A stretch of 64,000 nt of DNA, from assembly GCF_000164865.1 (NCBI RefSeq), contig NC_014618.1, positions 3,472,001 through 3,536,000 on the forward strand, read 5' to 3'. Every line of letters starts with the position of its first letter. The stretch's first letter is position 1. This document shows positions 1 to 7,475 of this stretch, one piece after another. The position numbers and the translations under genes are program-made. The notes below the pieces were generated by a model, which saw nothing but the letters and a program-made list of their open reading frames with translations, had not been told where the DNA came from and searched no databases. Source of the stretch: [Enterobacter] lignolyticus SCF1. Its GTDB lineage: Bacteria > Pseudomonadota > Gammaproteobacteria > Enterobacterales > Enterobacteriaceae.

Positions 1-395
1 GTCAGACCCAGCCCGGCCTCATACTCTTTGCTGGTGGCGCTATCGCCTTTTAACCCGCCTTTGTAGCTGGCGTCTGACGAGGCGTTCAGCTGCGGATAGC
101 GATCGGCGTCGGTCACATTGTACTGCGCGCGCGCTTCCTGAACCTTCAGAGAGGCCATTCGCAGATCGCGGTTGTTACGCAGCGCCTCATCAATGAACCG
201 CCTGGCCTGCGGGTCGGCAAAGAAGGTGCGCCAGCCGGTGTCCTGATAGCCTGCGGTTGTCGGGACGAGCGCATTGCGGGAGAGAGAAAACTGCTGCGGC
301 ACCGGCAGCTCAGGGCGCTGATAGTCTGGCGCCAGAGAGACGCACCCCGCCAGAAAAAATGCCGTACTGACCGCCAGTTGTTTTAATCTAAACAT
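1..395 (-). CDS. cusC: CusC/SilC outer-membrane efflux lipoprotein, 3' end outside the window
   Basis: Outer-membrane channel of the tripartite CusCBA (SilCBA) copper/silver efflux pump. Only the first 131 or so residues are present; the gene runs off the left edge. The protein starts at 395 after a GGGAAG ribosome site. It has a short signal peptide ending in a lipobox (LAGC), so it should be a diacylated lipoprotein, and then the family N-terminus (SLAPDYQRP) and the first helical hairpin of a TolC-like fold. From memory the wording is closer to plasmid SilC than to E. coli K-12 CusC. It is divergent from cusR, with a CusR box between them. Confidence 0.93.
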   Translation of the reverse strand, partial: MFRLKQLAVSTAFFLAGCVSLAPDYQRPELPVPQQFSLSRNALVPTTAGYQDTGWRTFFADPQARRFIDEALRNNRDLRMASLKVQEARAQYNVTDADRYPQLNASSDASYKGGLKGDSATSKEYEAGLGL

Positions 396-496
396 ATCGC
401 TTCCCGTCCAGGCGAGCCCGGTAACCTGCTGCCAATCGTTTCCAGATGATGATGGCGGACACCTTAGCTGAGCGACTCTGTTCGCAGGGTGACAGG

Positions 497-518
497 ATAA
501 TGACAAAGCTGTCATTTT
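497..518. promoter_or_regulatory. CusR/SilR operator between cusC and cusR
   Basis: The inverted repeat AATGACA-AAGC-TGTCATT (arms 499-505 and 510-516) matches the known CusR box, TGACA-N4-TGTCA with A/T flanks. It sits midway between the divergent cusC and cusR starts, where it should control both transcription units when Cu(I) or Ag(I) activates CusS. Confidence 0.88.
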
Positions 519-587
519 CGGTTTAAGTCGTTGATCTCGTCCCCCCGCCCACTAGAATGACAGGCGAACTGGCGCTGCGGAGGGCAG

Positions 588-1271
588 ATGAAAATACTGA
601 TTGTCGAAGATGAGGTAAAAACCGGAGAGTACCTCAGCAAGGGGCTGACCGAAGCGGGGTTTGTGGTCGATCTCGCCGATAACGGCCTGACCGGCTACCA
701 CCTGGCAATGACCGCCGATTACGACCTGATCGTACTGGACATCATGCTGCCCGACGTCAACGGCTGGGATATCGTCCGTATGCTGCGCACCGCCAATAAG
801 GGAATGCCGATTCTGCTGCTGACCGCGCTCGGCACCATTGAGCATCGGGTGAAGGGGCTTGAGCTCGGCGCCGATGACTATCTGGTGAAGCCGTTCGCCT
901 TCGCCGAGCTGCTGGCGCGGGTGCGCACTCTGCTGCGCCGCGGGGCGGCGGTGATCCCGGAAAGCCAGTTTCAGGTCGCCGATTTAACCCTCGACCTCGT
1001 ATCGCGTAAGGTGAGCCGCGGCGGCGCCCGTATTACGCTGACCAGCAAAGAGTTTACCCTGCTCGAGTTTTTTATCCGCCATCGCGGCGAGGTGCTCCCG
1101 CGTTCGCTTATCGCCTCGCAGGTCTGGGATATGAACTTTGACAGCGACACCAACGCCATCGACGTCGCCGTTAAACGGCTGCGGGCCAAAATCGACAACG
1201 ATTTTGAGCCGAAGCTGATTCAGACCGTTCGGGGCGTCGGCTATGTGCTTGAGGTGCCTGATGAGGATTAA
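588..1271 (+). CDS. cusR: Copper/silver response regulator CusR
   Basis: OmpR/PhoB-family response regulator of 227 residues. The receiver domain (about 1-115) has the acidic pair near residues 8-9, phospho-acceptor Asp51 and the Lys of the LVKPF motif. A winged-helix DNA-binding domain follows (about 130-222, ending QTVRGVGYVLE). It activates cusC and, by its own box, its own operon. A GGAGG-type ribosome site lies just before the ATG. Its stop overlaps the cusS start by 11 bases, which implies translational coupling. Confidence 0.96.
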   Translation: MKILIVEDEVKTGEYLSKGLTEAGFVVDLADNGLTGYHLAMTADYDLIVLDIMLPDVNGWDIVRMLRTANKGMPILLLTALGTIEHRVKGLELGADDYLVKPFAFAELLARVRTLLRRGAAVIPESQFQVADLTLDLVSRKVSRGGARITLTSKEFTLLEFFIRHRGEVLPRSLIASQVWDMNFDSDTNAIDVAVKRLRAKIDNDFEPKLIQTVRGVGYVLEVPDED

Positions 1272-2709
1272 CTGGCGGCGCAGACCGTTTTCGCTTGAGA
1301 TACGCCTCACCTTCTTCATTAGCCTGGCGACCATCATCGCCTTTGCCGCCTTTGCCGGTATCATGCTGCATTCCGTACAGAATCACTTTGCCGAGCAGGA
1401 CGTGAAAAACCTGCAGCAGATCAACACTACGCTGTCGACCATTCTGGAAAATCCCGATGACTCCGAACGGCAAAAGGTGGAGAAAATCGGCATTATCCTT
1501 GCCAGCTATCGCTATATCTCGGTGCTGCTGCTGGACCCGCAAAAGCAGGTGCTGTACCGCTCGGCGGACGGTCCTGACCTGATGCCGGTATTGAAAACCG
1601 CCGGCTTCAGCCAGAACCTGGGCTCCGGCAACGTATTTCAGTGGGCCGACAGCCAGGATAGCATGCAGAACATGCATGGCATGAGCCAGAGCACGTGGCG
1701 GATTATCGCCTCCCCGGTCGCCTCGCCGGGGAGCGGGAAAACCGCAACCGACACGCTGCTGATTGCGCTCTCCATTGATTTTCACCTGCACTATCTTGAC
1801 GCGCTGAAGCACAACCTGCTGATGATTGCCTCGGCGATGAGCCTGCTGATTATTTTTATCGTGCTGTTCGCAGTGCATAAGGGCCACCAGCCGCTGCGCA
1901 ACGTCAGCATGAAAATCAAAAACATCACCTCGGAGAATCTCGACGTTCGCCTGGAGCCGGAGCGCGTGCCTATCGAGCTTGAACAACTGGTTATCTCCTT
2001 TAACCATATGATTGCGCGCATTGAGGACGTCTTCACCCGGCAGGCCAATTTTTCCGCCGACCTCGCCCATGAGATCAGAACGCCGATCACCAACCTCGTC
2101 ACCCAGACGGAGATTGCCTTAAGCCAGCCGCGCACGACAAAAGAGCTTGAGGACGTCCTTTACTCCAGCCTTGAAGAGTACAACCGGATGGCGAAAATGG
2201 TCAGTGATATGCTGTTTCTCGCCCAGGCGGACAACAATCAGCTGATCCCGGAGCGTATTCCGCTGGACCTGCGGGCGGAAACCATCAAGGTATTCGAGTT
2301 TTTCGAGGCCTGGGCGGAAGAGCGCAACGTCGGTCTGCAGCTGGAGGGCCAGGCCTGCATCGTGGAGGGCGACCCGCTGATGCTGCGCCGCGTCATCAAT
2401 AACCTGCTATCCAACGCCATTCGCTATACCCCGGCAGGTCGGTCCGTGACGGTGCATGTGCATGAACGCGGCAAATGGGCGGAGCTGACGGTGGAGAACC
2501 CGGGAGCGCCCATTGCGCCAGCGCATCTGCCGCGCCTGTTTGACCGCTTCTATCGCGTCGACCCTTCACGCCAGCGCAAGGGGGAAGGCAGCGGCATAGG
2601 GCTGGCCATTGTGAAATCGATTGTCGCCGCGCACCAGGGAAAAATCAGCGTGGCCTCCGACGCCATGTCGACCCGCTTTACCCTCAGCCTTCCCAGGCTT
2701 GCCGCCTGA
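1261..2709 (+). CDS. cusS: Copper/silver sensor histidine kinase CusS
   Basis: Inner-membrane sensor kinase for periplasmic Cu(I)/Ag(I). I chose the ATG at 1261 (482 residues) over one six codons earlier because it gives the family N-terminus and an 11-base overlap with cusR. Visible in order: first membrane segment (about 15-37), periplasmic sensor domain with a Met/His patch (SMQNMHGMS, about 134-142), second membrane segment (about 186-205), HAMP, phospho-accepting His270 in the motif HEIRTP, and the HATPase domain with an N box, DRFYRVDPSR and GSGIGLAIVK. Several stretches are closer to SilS than to E. coli CusS. A short hairpin (2718-2735) follows the gene. Confidence 0.95.
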   Translation: MRINWRRRPFSLEIRLTFFISLATIIAFAAFAGIMLHSVQNHFAEQDVKNLQQINTTLSTILENPDDSERQKVEKIGIILASYRYISVLLLDPQKQVLYRSADGPDLMPVLKTAGFSQNLGSGNVFQWADSQDSMQNMHGMSQSTWRIIASPVASPGSGKTATDTLLIALSIDFHLHYLDALKHNLLMIASAMSLLIIFIVLFAVHKGHQPLRNVSMKIKNITSENLDVRLEPERVPIELEQLVISFNHMIARIEDVFTRQANFSADLAHEIRTPITNLVTQTEIALSQPRTTKELEDVLYSSLEEYNRMAKMVSDMLFLAQADNNQLIPERIPLDLRAETIKVFEFFEAWAEERNVGLQLEGQACIVEGDPLMLRRVINNLLSNAIRYTPAGRSVTVHVHERGKWAELTVENPGAPIAPAHLPRLFDRFYRVDPSRQRKGEGSGIGLAIVKSIVAAHQGKISVASDAMSTRFTLSLPRLAA

Positions 2710-2717
2710 ACGCATCG

Positions 2718-2735
2718 GCCTGTCGTCGGACAGGC
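2718..2735 (+). terminator. Hairpin after cusS
   Basis: A perfect seven-base-pair stem (GCCTGTC / GACAGGC) with a GTCG loop begins nine bases after the cusS stop. Only a weak T-rich run follows, so it may be a weak terminator or an RNA 3'-end stabiliser. Confidence 0.4.
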
Positions 2736-2754
2736 TGCTTTATCCCTGCGCGTT

Positions 2755-2772
2755 CATGACGCACTTGTCACC
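2755..2772. promoter_or_regulatory. Second CusR/SilR-type box, in front of the SilE-like gene
   Basis: TGACG-CACT-TGTCA (2757-2770) reproduces the CusR half-sites and the four-base spacing of the box at 499-516, with one changed base in the left arm. A TATAAT -10 hexamer lies about 35 bases downstream at 2805-2810. This is where an activator site for a separate silE-type promoter is expected. The assignment rests on the motif and position only. Confidence 0.55.
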
Positions 2773-2804
2773 GCCCGGTCACGCTGGCAACAGAATCATC
2801 TCTT

Positions 2805-2810
2805 TATAAT
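2805..2810 (+). promoter_or_regulatory. -10 hexamer of the SilE-like gene
   Basis: Perfect TATAAT without a good -35, which fits an activator-dependent promoter served by the CusR-type box at 2755-2772. It leaves a leader of about 70 bases before the ATG at 2886. Confidence 0.45.
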
Positions 2811-2885
2811 CAACTACATCCAGACGCTTCCCTCCGCGGAATTCCTCTGGAACGACACGTTGAAATGAATAAGGAGACTAGCACC

Positions 2886-3173
2886 ATGAAAAAATCGATT
2901 ATCACTGCCTTCATCGCCCTGGGCATTGCCTCTTCCGCCTGGGCCGCCGACGCGGTGGACGCGCACCGTCAGGTCAACAATGCCCAGGCGGCGGCGCACC
3001 AGACAGCCGCCTCCGCTCCCGCCGCCGCAGTGGCCGGAAACGCCATGACAATGACGGAGATGAATACGCACCAGAAAGCGATGGCCGCACATGCCAGCAT
3101 GAACAACAGCCAGGCTTACGCGCATCAGCAGCAGATTGAAAAGCACCGTAAAATGATGATGGCTCAGCAGTAA
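2886..3173 (+). CDS. SilE/PcoE-like periplasmic metal-binding protein, short form
   Basis: A 95-residue exported protein. I chose the ATG at 2886 because a GGAG ribosome site precedes it and a normal signal peptide follows (MKKSII to SAWA). The mature part is rich in His, Met, Gln and Ala and carries the SilE/PcoE signature: VNNAQAAAHQ, then MNTHQKAMAAHASMNN, then HQQQIEKHRKMM. SilE and PcoE (about 143 residues) carry this His/Met module twice; here only one copy is present. The gene order regulator-kinase-SilE matches the plasmid sil operon. SilE is a periplasmic silver sponge, and a similar Ag/Cu buffering role is inferred here. Confidence 0.82.
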   Translation: MKKSIITAFIALGIASSAWAADAVDAHRQVNNAQAAAHQTAASAPAAAVAGNAMTMTEMNTHQKAMAAHASMNNSQAYAHQQQIEKHRKMMMAQQ

Positions 3174-3448
3174 GCCGGTTGGATAAGAGGATGCGAAAGG
3201 GTCAGTTGCGGTGCCGGGTGCCTCCCGGTGAGTCAGCCAGTCCAACTGACCCGCATGCATTGTGTTTACTGGGATTTCAAAAACCTGACTGAGCGCCCCG
3301 CCGCTTAGGGGGATTCACCGCCCGTCAACAATACGTTGGGACCGGCATTTTAGATAATGCTGATTTGTTTATTTTTGAACTCTCCGGCGGTGTCAGGTGC
3401 TATACTCAGATTCTTCTGTATCCGTTTTGAATAAAGGAATATTCCCCT
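3174..3448. other. Gene-free stretch with a long hairpin and the dgcJ promoter
   Basis: A 10-base inverted repeat (GGGTCAGTTG at 3199-3208, CAACTGACCC at 3243-3252) encloses a smaller CCGGG/CCCGG hairpin. An extended -10 sequence (TG-C-TATACT, 3398-3406) probably drives the diguanylate cyclase gene. I see no credible gene here. The hairpin could be a terminator-like or structured RNA element. Confidence 0.4.
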
Positions 3449-4963
3449 TTGCCACAGCCTAAATACCGCAGCGCGACAATCATTATTATCGTTCTGACGA
3501 CGTCTATTTTCTTCGGTTTTATCGTAAATGAATACCGAAGTTTACAAGGCTACATGGGGTATATCGCAGAAAACGGGAAATCAGCGCTGTTCCATGAAGA
3601 ATATGTCAACCAGAATATTGCCTTTCGCCTTTCACGAATATTTTCCGCCCATCAGCAGGCCAGCAGCGGTAATGTAAAGAGCAGCGCGGCGATCTGCCGG
3701 CACGTTGAGTCAATGAACGGGATAACAGGCCTGAACCTGGCAGGACAAACGATGCCCAGCCTCAATGGAACGCTGCAAACGCGTAATCATGACTGCAACG
3801 CATGGGCGCAGGATGTTTCTGCGCTACCGATCATTCAAAACAATACGGTCGAAACGTTATCAAAATATACATTTTCAAACTATACCGGCTACCGTTTTAA
3901 CAATATTCGCTACTACATTGATCTGCAAAATAATTTTATTTTTATCAACAGACTGGTTGATACGCATCATTATACATTTAGCAACTGGTTAGTCACCAGC
4001 GATGGCAATATTAATATCGAGCGGAGCGCCCACAGTATCAACATCGATGCCGATGCATTAAACGATTTACGTCAGGGTGAGAATATTGTGTCGCATATTT
4101 ATCGTGATGGATACACTAAGAAAAATATTATCAGCATGCTCACCCCCGTTTTTCAGCATAACGAAATCAAAGGCATTCTGATAACGGATGTTAATATCGA
4201 AGACCTTGCCACCTCATTTTATACGACCGAGCGCCCGCTGTTGTGGCGGTTTCTTTCACTGTATGTCACCGATAACGCCACTGGCGATAATATCGTGTTC
4301 CACCGTCCGGAGCTCAAATCTGCGCCCTTGATTCACTATGCGGAAAATATTACCCGCTATTATACCCTGCATATCAAGCTGGACGGGATTTATGTCCTGA
4401 TCAACTGCCTGTGGCTGATAGCGCTGTACCTGCTGGGCACCGGGTTATTGTGCCACTACGCGCGCCAGCAGCTCATGCGGCATGAGTCGCTCTCTCGCGA
4501 CAACGTCACGGATGCAATGACCGGGCTGTATAATCGTAAAGCGCTCACGCCCGCTTTGGCGCAAAAAATTCAGACGTTGCTGGCAAAAAATATCGCCGTC
4601 ACCGTTATCGCTATCGACAGCGACGGGCTGAAAAAAATTAATGATACGCTCGGCCATCACATGGGTGACCAGGCCATTCAGTATTTAGGTAGAGCAATCG
4701 CGCAGTCTATTCGTAAAAGCGACGCTGGTATTCGCCTCGGCGGCGATGAGTTTAGTCTGGTGCTGATTAACGCCTCGCTGGCAAAATCCCGCGATGTAAT
4801 AGCCCGCATTCAGGAAAATCTCGCCGCAATCGATGAAAATAAGCTGGTTTCTTTTTCTTACGGCAGCTATCAGCTGCGATCCGGCGATACGCTGGAGACT
4901 GCGTTATTAAAAGCCGATGAGCTCTTGTATCAACACAAGCGTAATAAATACGCGCAGGCATAA
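3449..4963 (+). CDS. Membrane diguanylate cyclase, DgcJ (YeaJ)-like
   Basis: Makes cyclic di-GMP from two GTP. 504 residues from a TTG start preceded by AAGGA; no ATG gives the expected N-terminus. A membrane segment (about 8-26), a large periplasmic sensor domain (about 30-310) and a second membrane segment (about 315-335) are followed by a GGDEF domain with the intact catalytic motif GGDEF. The inhibitory I-site RKSD sits five residues before it, so product inhibition is expected. The periplasmic part shares stretches with E. coli DgcJ (LNGTLQT, RPLLWRFL). The DNA is more AT-rich than its neighbours, in keeping with an accessory region. Confidence 0.85.
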   Translation: MPQPKYRSATIIIIVLTTSIFFGFIVNEYRSLQGYMGYIAENGKSALFHEEYVNQNIAFRLSRIFSAHQQASSGNVKSSAAICRHVESMNGITGLNLAGQTMPSLNGTLQTRNHDCNAWAQDVSALPIIQNNTVETLSKYTFSNYTGYRFNNIRYYIDLQNNFIFINRLVDTHHYTFSNWLVTSDGNINIERSAHSINIDADALNDLRQGENIVSHIYRDGYTKKNIISMLTPVFQHNEIKGILITDVNIEDLATSFYTTERPLLWRFLSLYVTDNATGDNIVFHRPELKSAPLIHYAENITRYYTLHIKLDGIYVLINCLWLIALYLLGTGLLCHYARQQLMRHESLSRDNVTDAMTGLYNRKALTPALAQKIQTLLAKNIAVTVIAIDSDGLKKINDTLGHHMGDQAIQYLGRAIAQSIRKSDAGIRLGGDEFSLVLINASLAKSRDVIARIQENLAAIDENKLVSFSYGSYQLRSGDTLETALLKADELLYQHKRNKYAQA

Positions 4964-5024
4964 CCGGCAGAAAACGTATGTTTCCTGCCATCATGTCGGC
5001 CAACGGGGCAGCCTGGCGATTCTC

Positions 5025-5390
5025 TTATTTTTTCGCCGGCTGCGGATGGAACAGCAGATTCGTCGTGTGCTGGTCAATTGCGCCGCTGCGTTTACCGTCC
5101 ATGCCATAATAGCGATCCTTACGGCACAGCTTTTCCTTCACATCGCAGAAAATACCGTTAGCAAAGGTAAACTGCGTATGGTCGAAGTCCCCCAGCGAAG
5201 CTAATTTCTTACCCGCATTTTTCCCCAGATATTTTTCCGTGAGCGGTGCGGAAAGCCCGTTGCTGTCGGCGCAGACGTATTTATCGCATACCACGCCGGG
5301 GACCGGCGTTTTCAGCGCCTGTTTGCTGCCTGCCGCCCCGGCGCACGCCGCGATGCCCAGCAGCGCCAGCAAACCCCATGCTCTTTTCAT
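5025..5390 (-). CDS. YcgJ-family (Fels-1 prophage protein-like) putative lipoprotein
   Basis: 121 residues with an N-terminal hydrophobic stretch ending in IAAC, a plausible lipobox, so it is probably a periplasmic or membrane-anchored lipoprotein. The mature part has the family features: VPGVVCDKYVCAD, then ANGIFCDVKEKLC, then DRYYG..GKRSGAID, with four conserved Cys likely forming disulfides. The family matches E. coli YcgJ; its function is unknown. It is convergent with the diguanylate cyclase gene. Confidence 0.75.
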   Translation of the reverse strand: MKRAWGLLALLGIAACAGAAGSKQALKTPVPGVVCDKYVCADSNGLSAPLTEKYLGKNAGKKLASLGDFDHTQFTFANGIFCDVKEKLCRKDRYYGMDGKRSGAIDQHTTNLLFHPQPAKK

Positions 5391-5693
5391 TGTGCTTCCC
5401 TTATCGCTTATCTATTGAGGAATTAGCTTATTGCCTCGATCGCCCGAACGCAACGCCCGCCGCTGCCCCGCCAGCGTCCTCCATGCTGACCGTTTTGCAA
5501 AAACCTGCCGCAAACGGACATTTTCAGCGCAGCCAGAACTCGCCGCAGCACGGCGCTAAACGCCTTATTCATTGATAACCATCACACATTCGCGCCCCGG
5601 TTGTTTCGCGACGCCGCTATCGATAAACAATAACCACATAGTTACAAGGTCTTTTGCTGAAAACTTATGGGCTTCGAAAAGGGGAATTATCCT
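5391..5693. other. Region upstream of fucO
   Basis: About 300 bases between the divergent ycgJ-like and fucO genes. ATTGA-N6-TCACA at 5571-5586 resembles a weak CRP site, which would suit a sugar-alcohol dehydrogenase gene. The match is only partial. No open frame here looks real. Confidence 0.3.
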
Positions 5694-6842
5694 ATGACAC
5701 ATCGCATGATATTGAATGAAACGGCGTGGTTTGGCCGGGGTTCGGTCGCATCGTTAGTCGATGAGGTGCAGCGGCGCGGCTACCACAAGGCCCTGATAGT
5801 GACCGATGAAAACCTGGTGCGCTGCGGCGTTGTCGAAAAAGTCACCTCGCGGATGAACGACGCGGGGCTTGCCTGGGAGGCGTTCACCGGCGTGGTTCCG
5901 AACCCGACGATCCAGGTAGTGAAAGCGGGCCTTGAAGCCTTCGAGCACAGCGGGGCCGACTACCTGATCGCCATCGGCGGCGGCTCGCCGCAGGACACCT
6001 GTAAGGCGATTGGCATTATTCATAACAACCCCGAATTTGCCGACGTGCGCAGCCTCGAAGGCCTGTCGCCGACCCGCCGCGCCAGCGTGCCGGTGATGGC
6101 GATTCCCACAACCGCAGGCACCGCGGCGGAAGTGACGATTAACTACGTCATCACCGACGAAGAAAAACGCCGCAAATTCGTCTGCGTCGATCCGCATGAT
6201 ATTCCCCAGGCCGCGTTTATCGATGCGGATATGATGGACGCTATGCCGCCAGCGCTGAAGGCCGCCACCGGCGTGGACGCGCTGACGCACGCGATTGAAG
6301 GCTACATCACCCGCGCCGCCTGGGCGCTGACCGACGCTCTGCACCTGAAAGCCATTGAGATTATCGCCGGCGCGCTGCGGGGGTCGGTCAACGGCAACCG
6401 TGACGATGGCGAGGCGATGGCGCTGGGGCAGTACGTCGCCGGGATGGGTTTTTCCAACGTCGGCCTGGGGCTGGTTCACGGCATGGCGCATCCGCTTGGC
6501 GCGTTTTACAACACCCCGCACGGCGTGGCTAACGCTATCCTGCTGCCGCATGTGATGCGCTACAACGCGGCCCATACCGGCGACAAATTCCGCGACATCG
6601 CGCGGGCGATGGGCCGCCCCGTCGAACATCTGACGCCGGAAGAGGCGCGCGCCGCGGCCGTCGACGCGGTCGTCTCGCTCAACCAGGACGTCGGCATCCC
6701 GGAAAATCTGCGCGCCATCGGCGTTCGTAAAGAAGATATCCCGGCCCTGGCGCAGGCGGCGTTCGACGACGTCTGCACCGGTGGAAACCCACGGGAAGCC
6801 ACCCTCGACGATATTATGGCGCTGTACCACCAGGCCTGGTAA
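5694..6842 (+). CDS. fucO: Lactaldehyde reductase (1,2-propanediol oxidoreductase) FucO
   Basis: Iron-dependent group III alcohol dehydrogenase that reduces L-lactaldehyde to 1,2-propanediol during anaerobic fucose or rhamnose use. 382 residues from the ATG at 5694 after GGGGA, the same length as E. coli FucO and nearly identical through the NAD site (GGGSPQDTCKAIG) and the iron ligands (DALTHAIEGY, HGMAHPLGAFY, HG of NTPHGVAN). An in-frame ATG nine codons upstream is less likely. The gene stands alone here, without fucA, fucP, fucI or fucK. A 14-base-pair hairpin follows. Confidence 0.93.
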   Translation: MTHRMILNETAWFGRGSVASLVDEVQRRGYHKALIVTDENLVRCGVVEKVTSRMNDAGLAWEAFTGVVPNPTIQVVKAGLEAFEHSGADYLIAIGGGSPQDTCKAIGIIHNNPEFADVRSLEGLSPTRRASVPVMAIPTTAGTAAEVTINYVITDEEKRRKFVCVDPHDIPQAAFIDADMMDAMPPALKAATGVDALTHAIEGYITRAAWALTDALHLKAIEIIAGALRGSVNGNRDDGEAMALGQYVAGMGFSNVGLGLVHGMAHPLGAFYNTPHGVANAILLPHVMRYNAAHTGDKFRDIARAMGRPVEHLTPEEARAAAVDAVVSLNQDVGIPENLRAIGVRKEDIPALAQAAFDDVCTGGNPREATLDDIMALYHQAW

Positions 6843-6855
6843 ATCGCCGCGTACA

Positions 6856-6886
6856 ATAGCCTGTTTCCTTGGGAAACAGGCTATTC
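6856..6886 (+). terminator. Strong hairpin after fucO
   Basis: A perfect 14-base-pair stem (6856-6869 with 6873-6886, core CCTGTTTCC/GGAAACAGG) with a three-base loop begins 13 bases after the fucO stop. There is no T-tract, so it may protect the 3' end rather than terminate by itself. Confidence 0.6.
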
Positions 6887-7069
6887 TGCCCACCCTGTCG
6901 TCGCCTCTTCCGCCAAGTAATTTTTCATTTAAAAATACCAAAAATTAAATTCAAAACGCCGTTTTAAATTAAAGAAAAACAACTACACTATGCCCCGGCA
7001 CTGCTTATCAGTGCCCTTTTCATATTATTTCATCGCCCTGATGCGCCCAATTTATCAACAGGTTCACCC

Positions 7070-7408
7070 GTGAAAAAACGTATTTCATCAAACCAGATTA
7101 TTTTCCTGGCAGGGACGGCAGCGCTAAGCACCGTCCTGTTTGCCTTTGACGCCGCCTCCATTGGCCTGTGCGCGGCATTTCTGACGACAGGCTCGTTTTC
7201 CTTACAGGTCTTCGACATCCTTAAGACGCGTGAAACCAGGGCGATTTCCACCAAAATGTATCTGGTATTTATCAGCGGCCTTTTACTGTGGCTAACCTAC
7301 GGGATTAAATCAGGAGATATTCCGCTGATTGCCGCTAACGGCGTTACGCTGCTGCTGGCGAGCGCCGTTATGGCGCTGAAATGGAATAACGAACGCGCCC
7401 GCGATTGA
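7070..7408 (+). CDS. SemiSWEET/PQ-loop-like small membrane protein
   Basis: 112 residues with an extra N-terminal membrane segment (about 10-27) and then the triple-helix bundle of the SemiSWEET/MtN3 sugar-transporter family: AFLTTGSFSLQVFDILKT, a middle helix around YLVFISGLLLWLTYG, and a last helix with the conserved Asn of AANGVTLLLAS. Bacterial SemiSWEETs work as dimers that pass small sugars across the inner membrane. The usual Pro-Gln of helix 1 is replaced by Leu-Gln here. A bidirectional terminator follows. Substrate unknown. Confidence 0.72.
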   Translation: MKKRISSNQIIFLAGTAALSTVLFAFDAASIGLCAAFLTTGSFSLQVFDILKTRETRAISTKMYLVFISGLLLWLTYGIKSGDIPLIAANGVTLLLASAVMALKWNNERARD

Positions 7409-7415
7409 TAGAAAA

Positions 7416-7450
7416 AAAAATAAACAGCGCGGATCGCGCTGTTTATTTTT
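7416..7450. terminator. Bidirectional rho-independent terminator
   Basis: A 16-base-pair inverted repeat (7416-7431 with 7435-7450) has a GC core CAGCGCG/CGCGCTG and A/T runs on both sides. It lies between the convergent SemiSWEET-like and TIM-barrel isomerase genes and should stop transcription from both. Confidence 0.88.
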
Positions 7451-7475
7451 AGCAACCATGACGATGTTCGCCGAA

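Noticed and set aside
5571..5586. A CRP site upstream of fucO
   Set aside because: Only one half-site is good (TCACA); noted as weak and not claimed as a finding.
5754..6941. A 395-codon open frame antisense to fucO
   Set aside because: Fully overlapped by a conserved gene, with Arg/Val/Gly-rich shadow composition.
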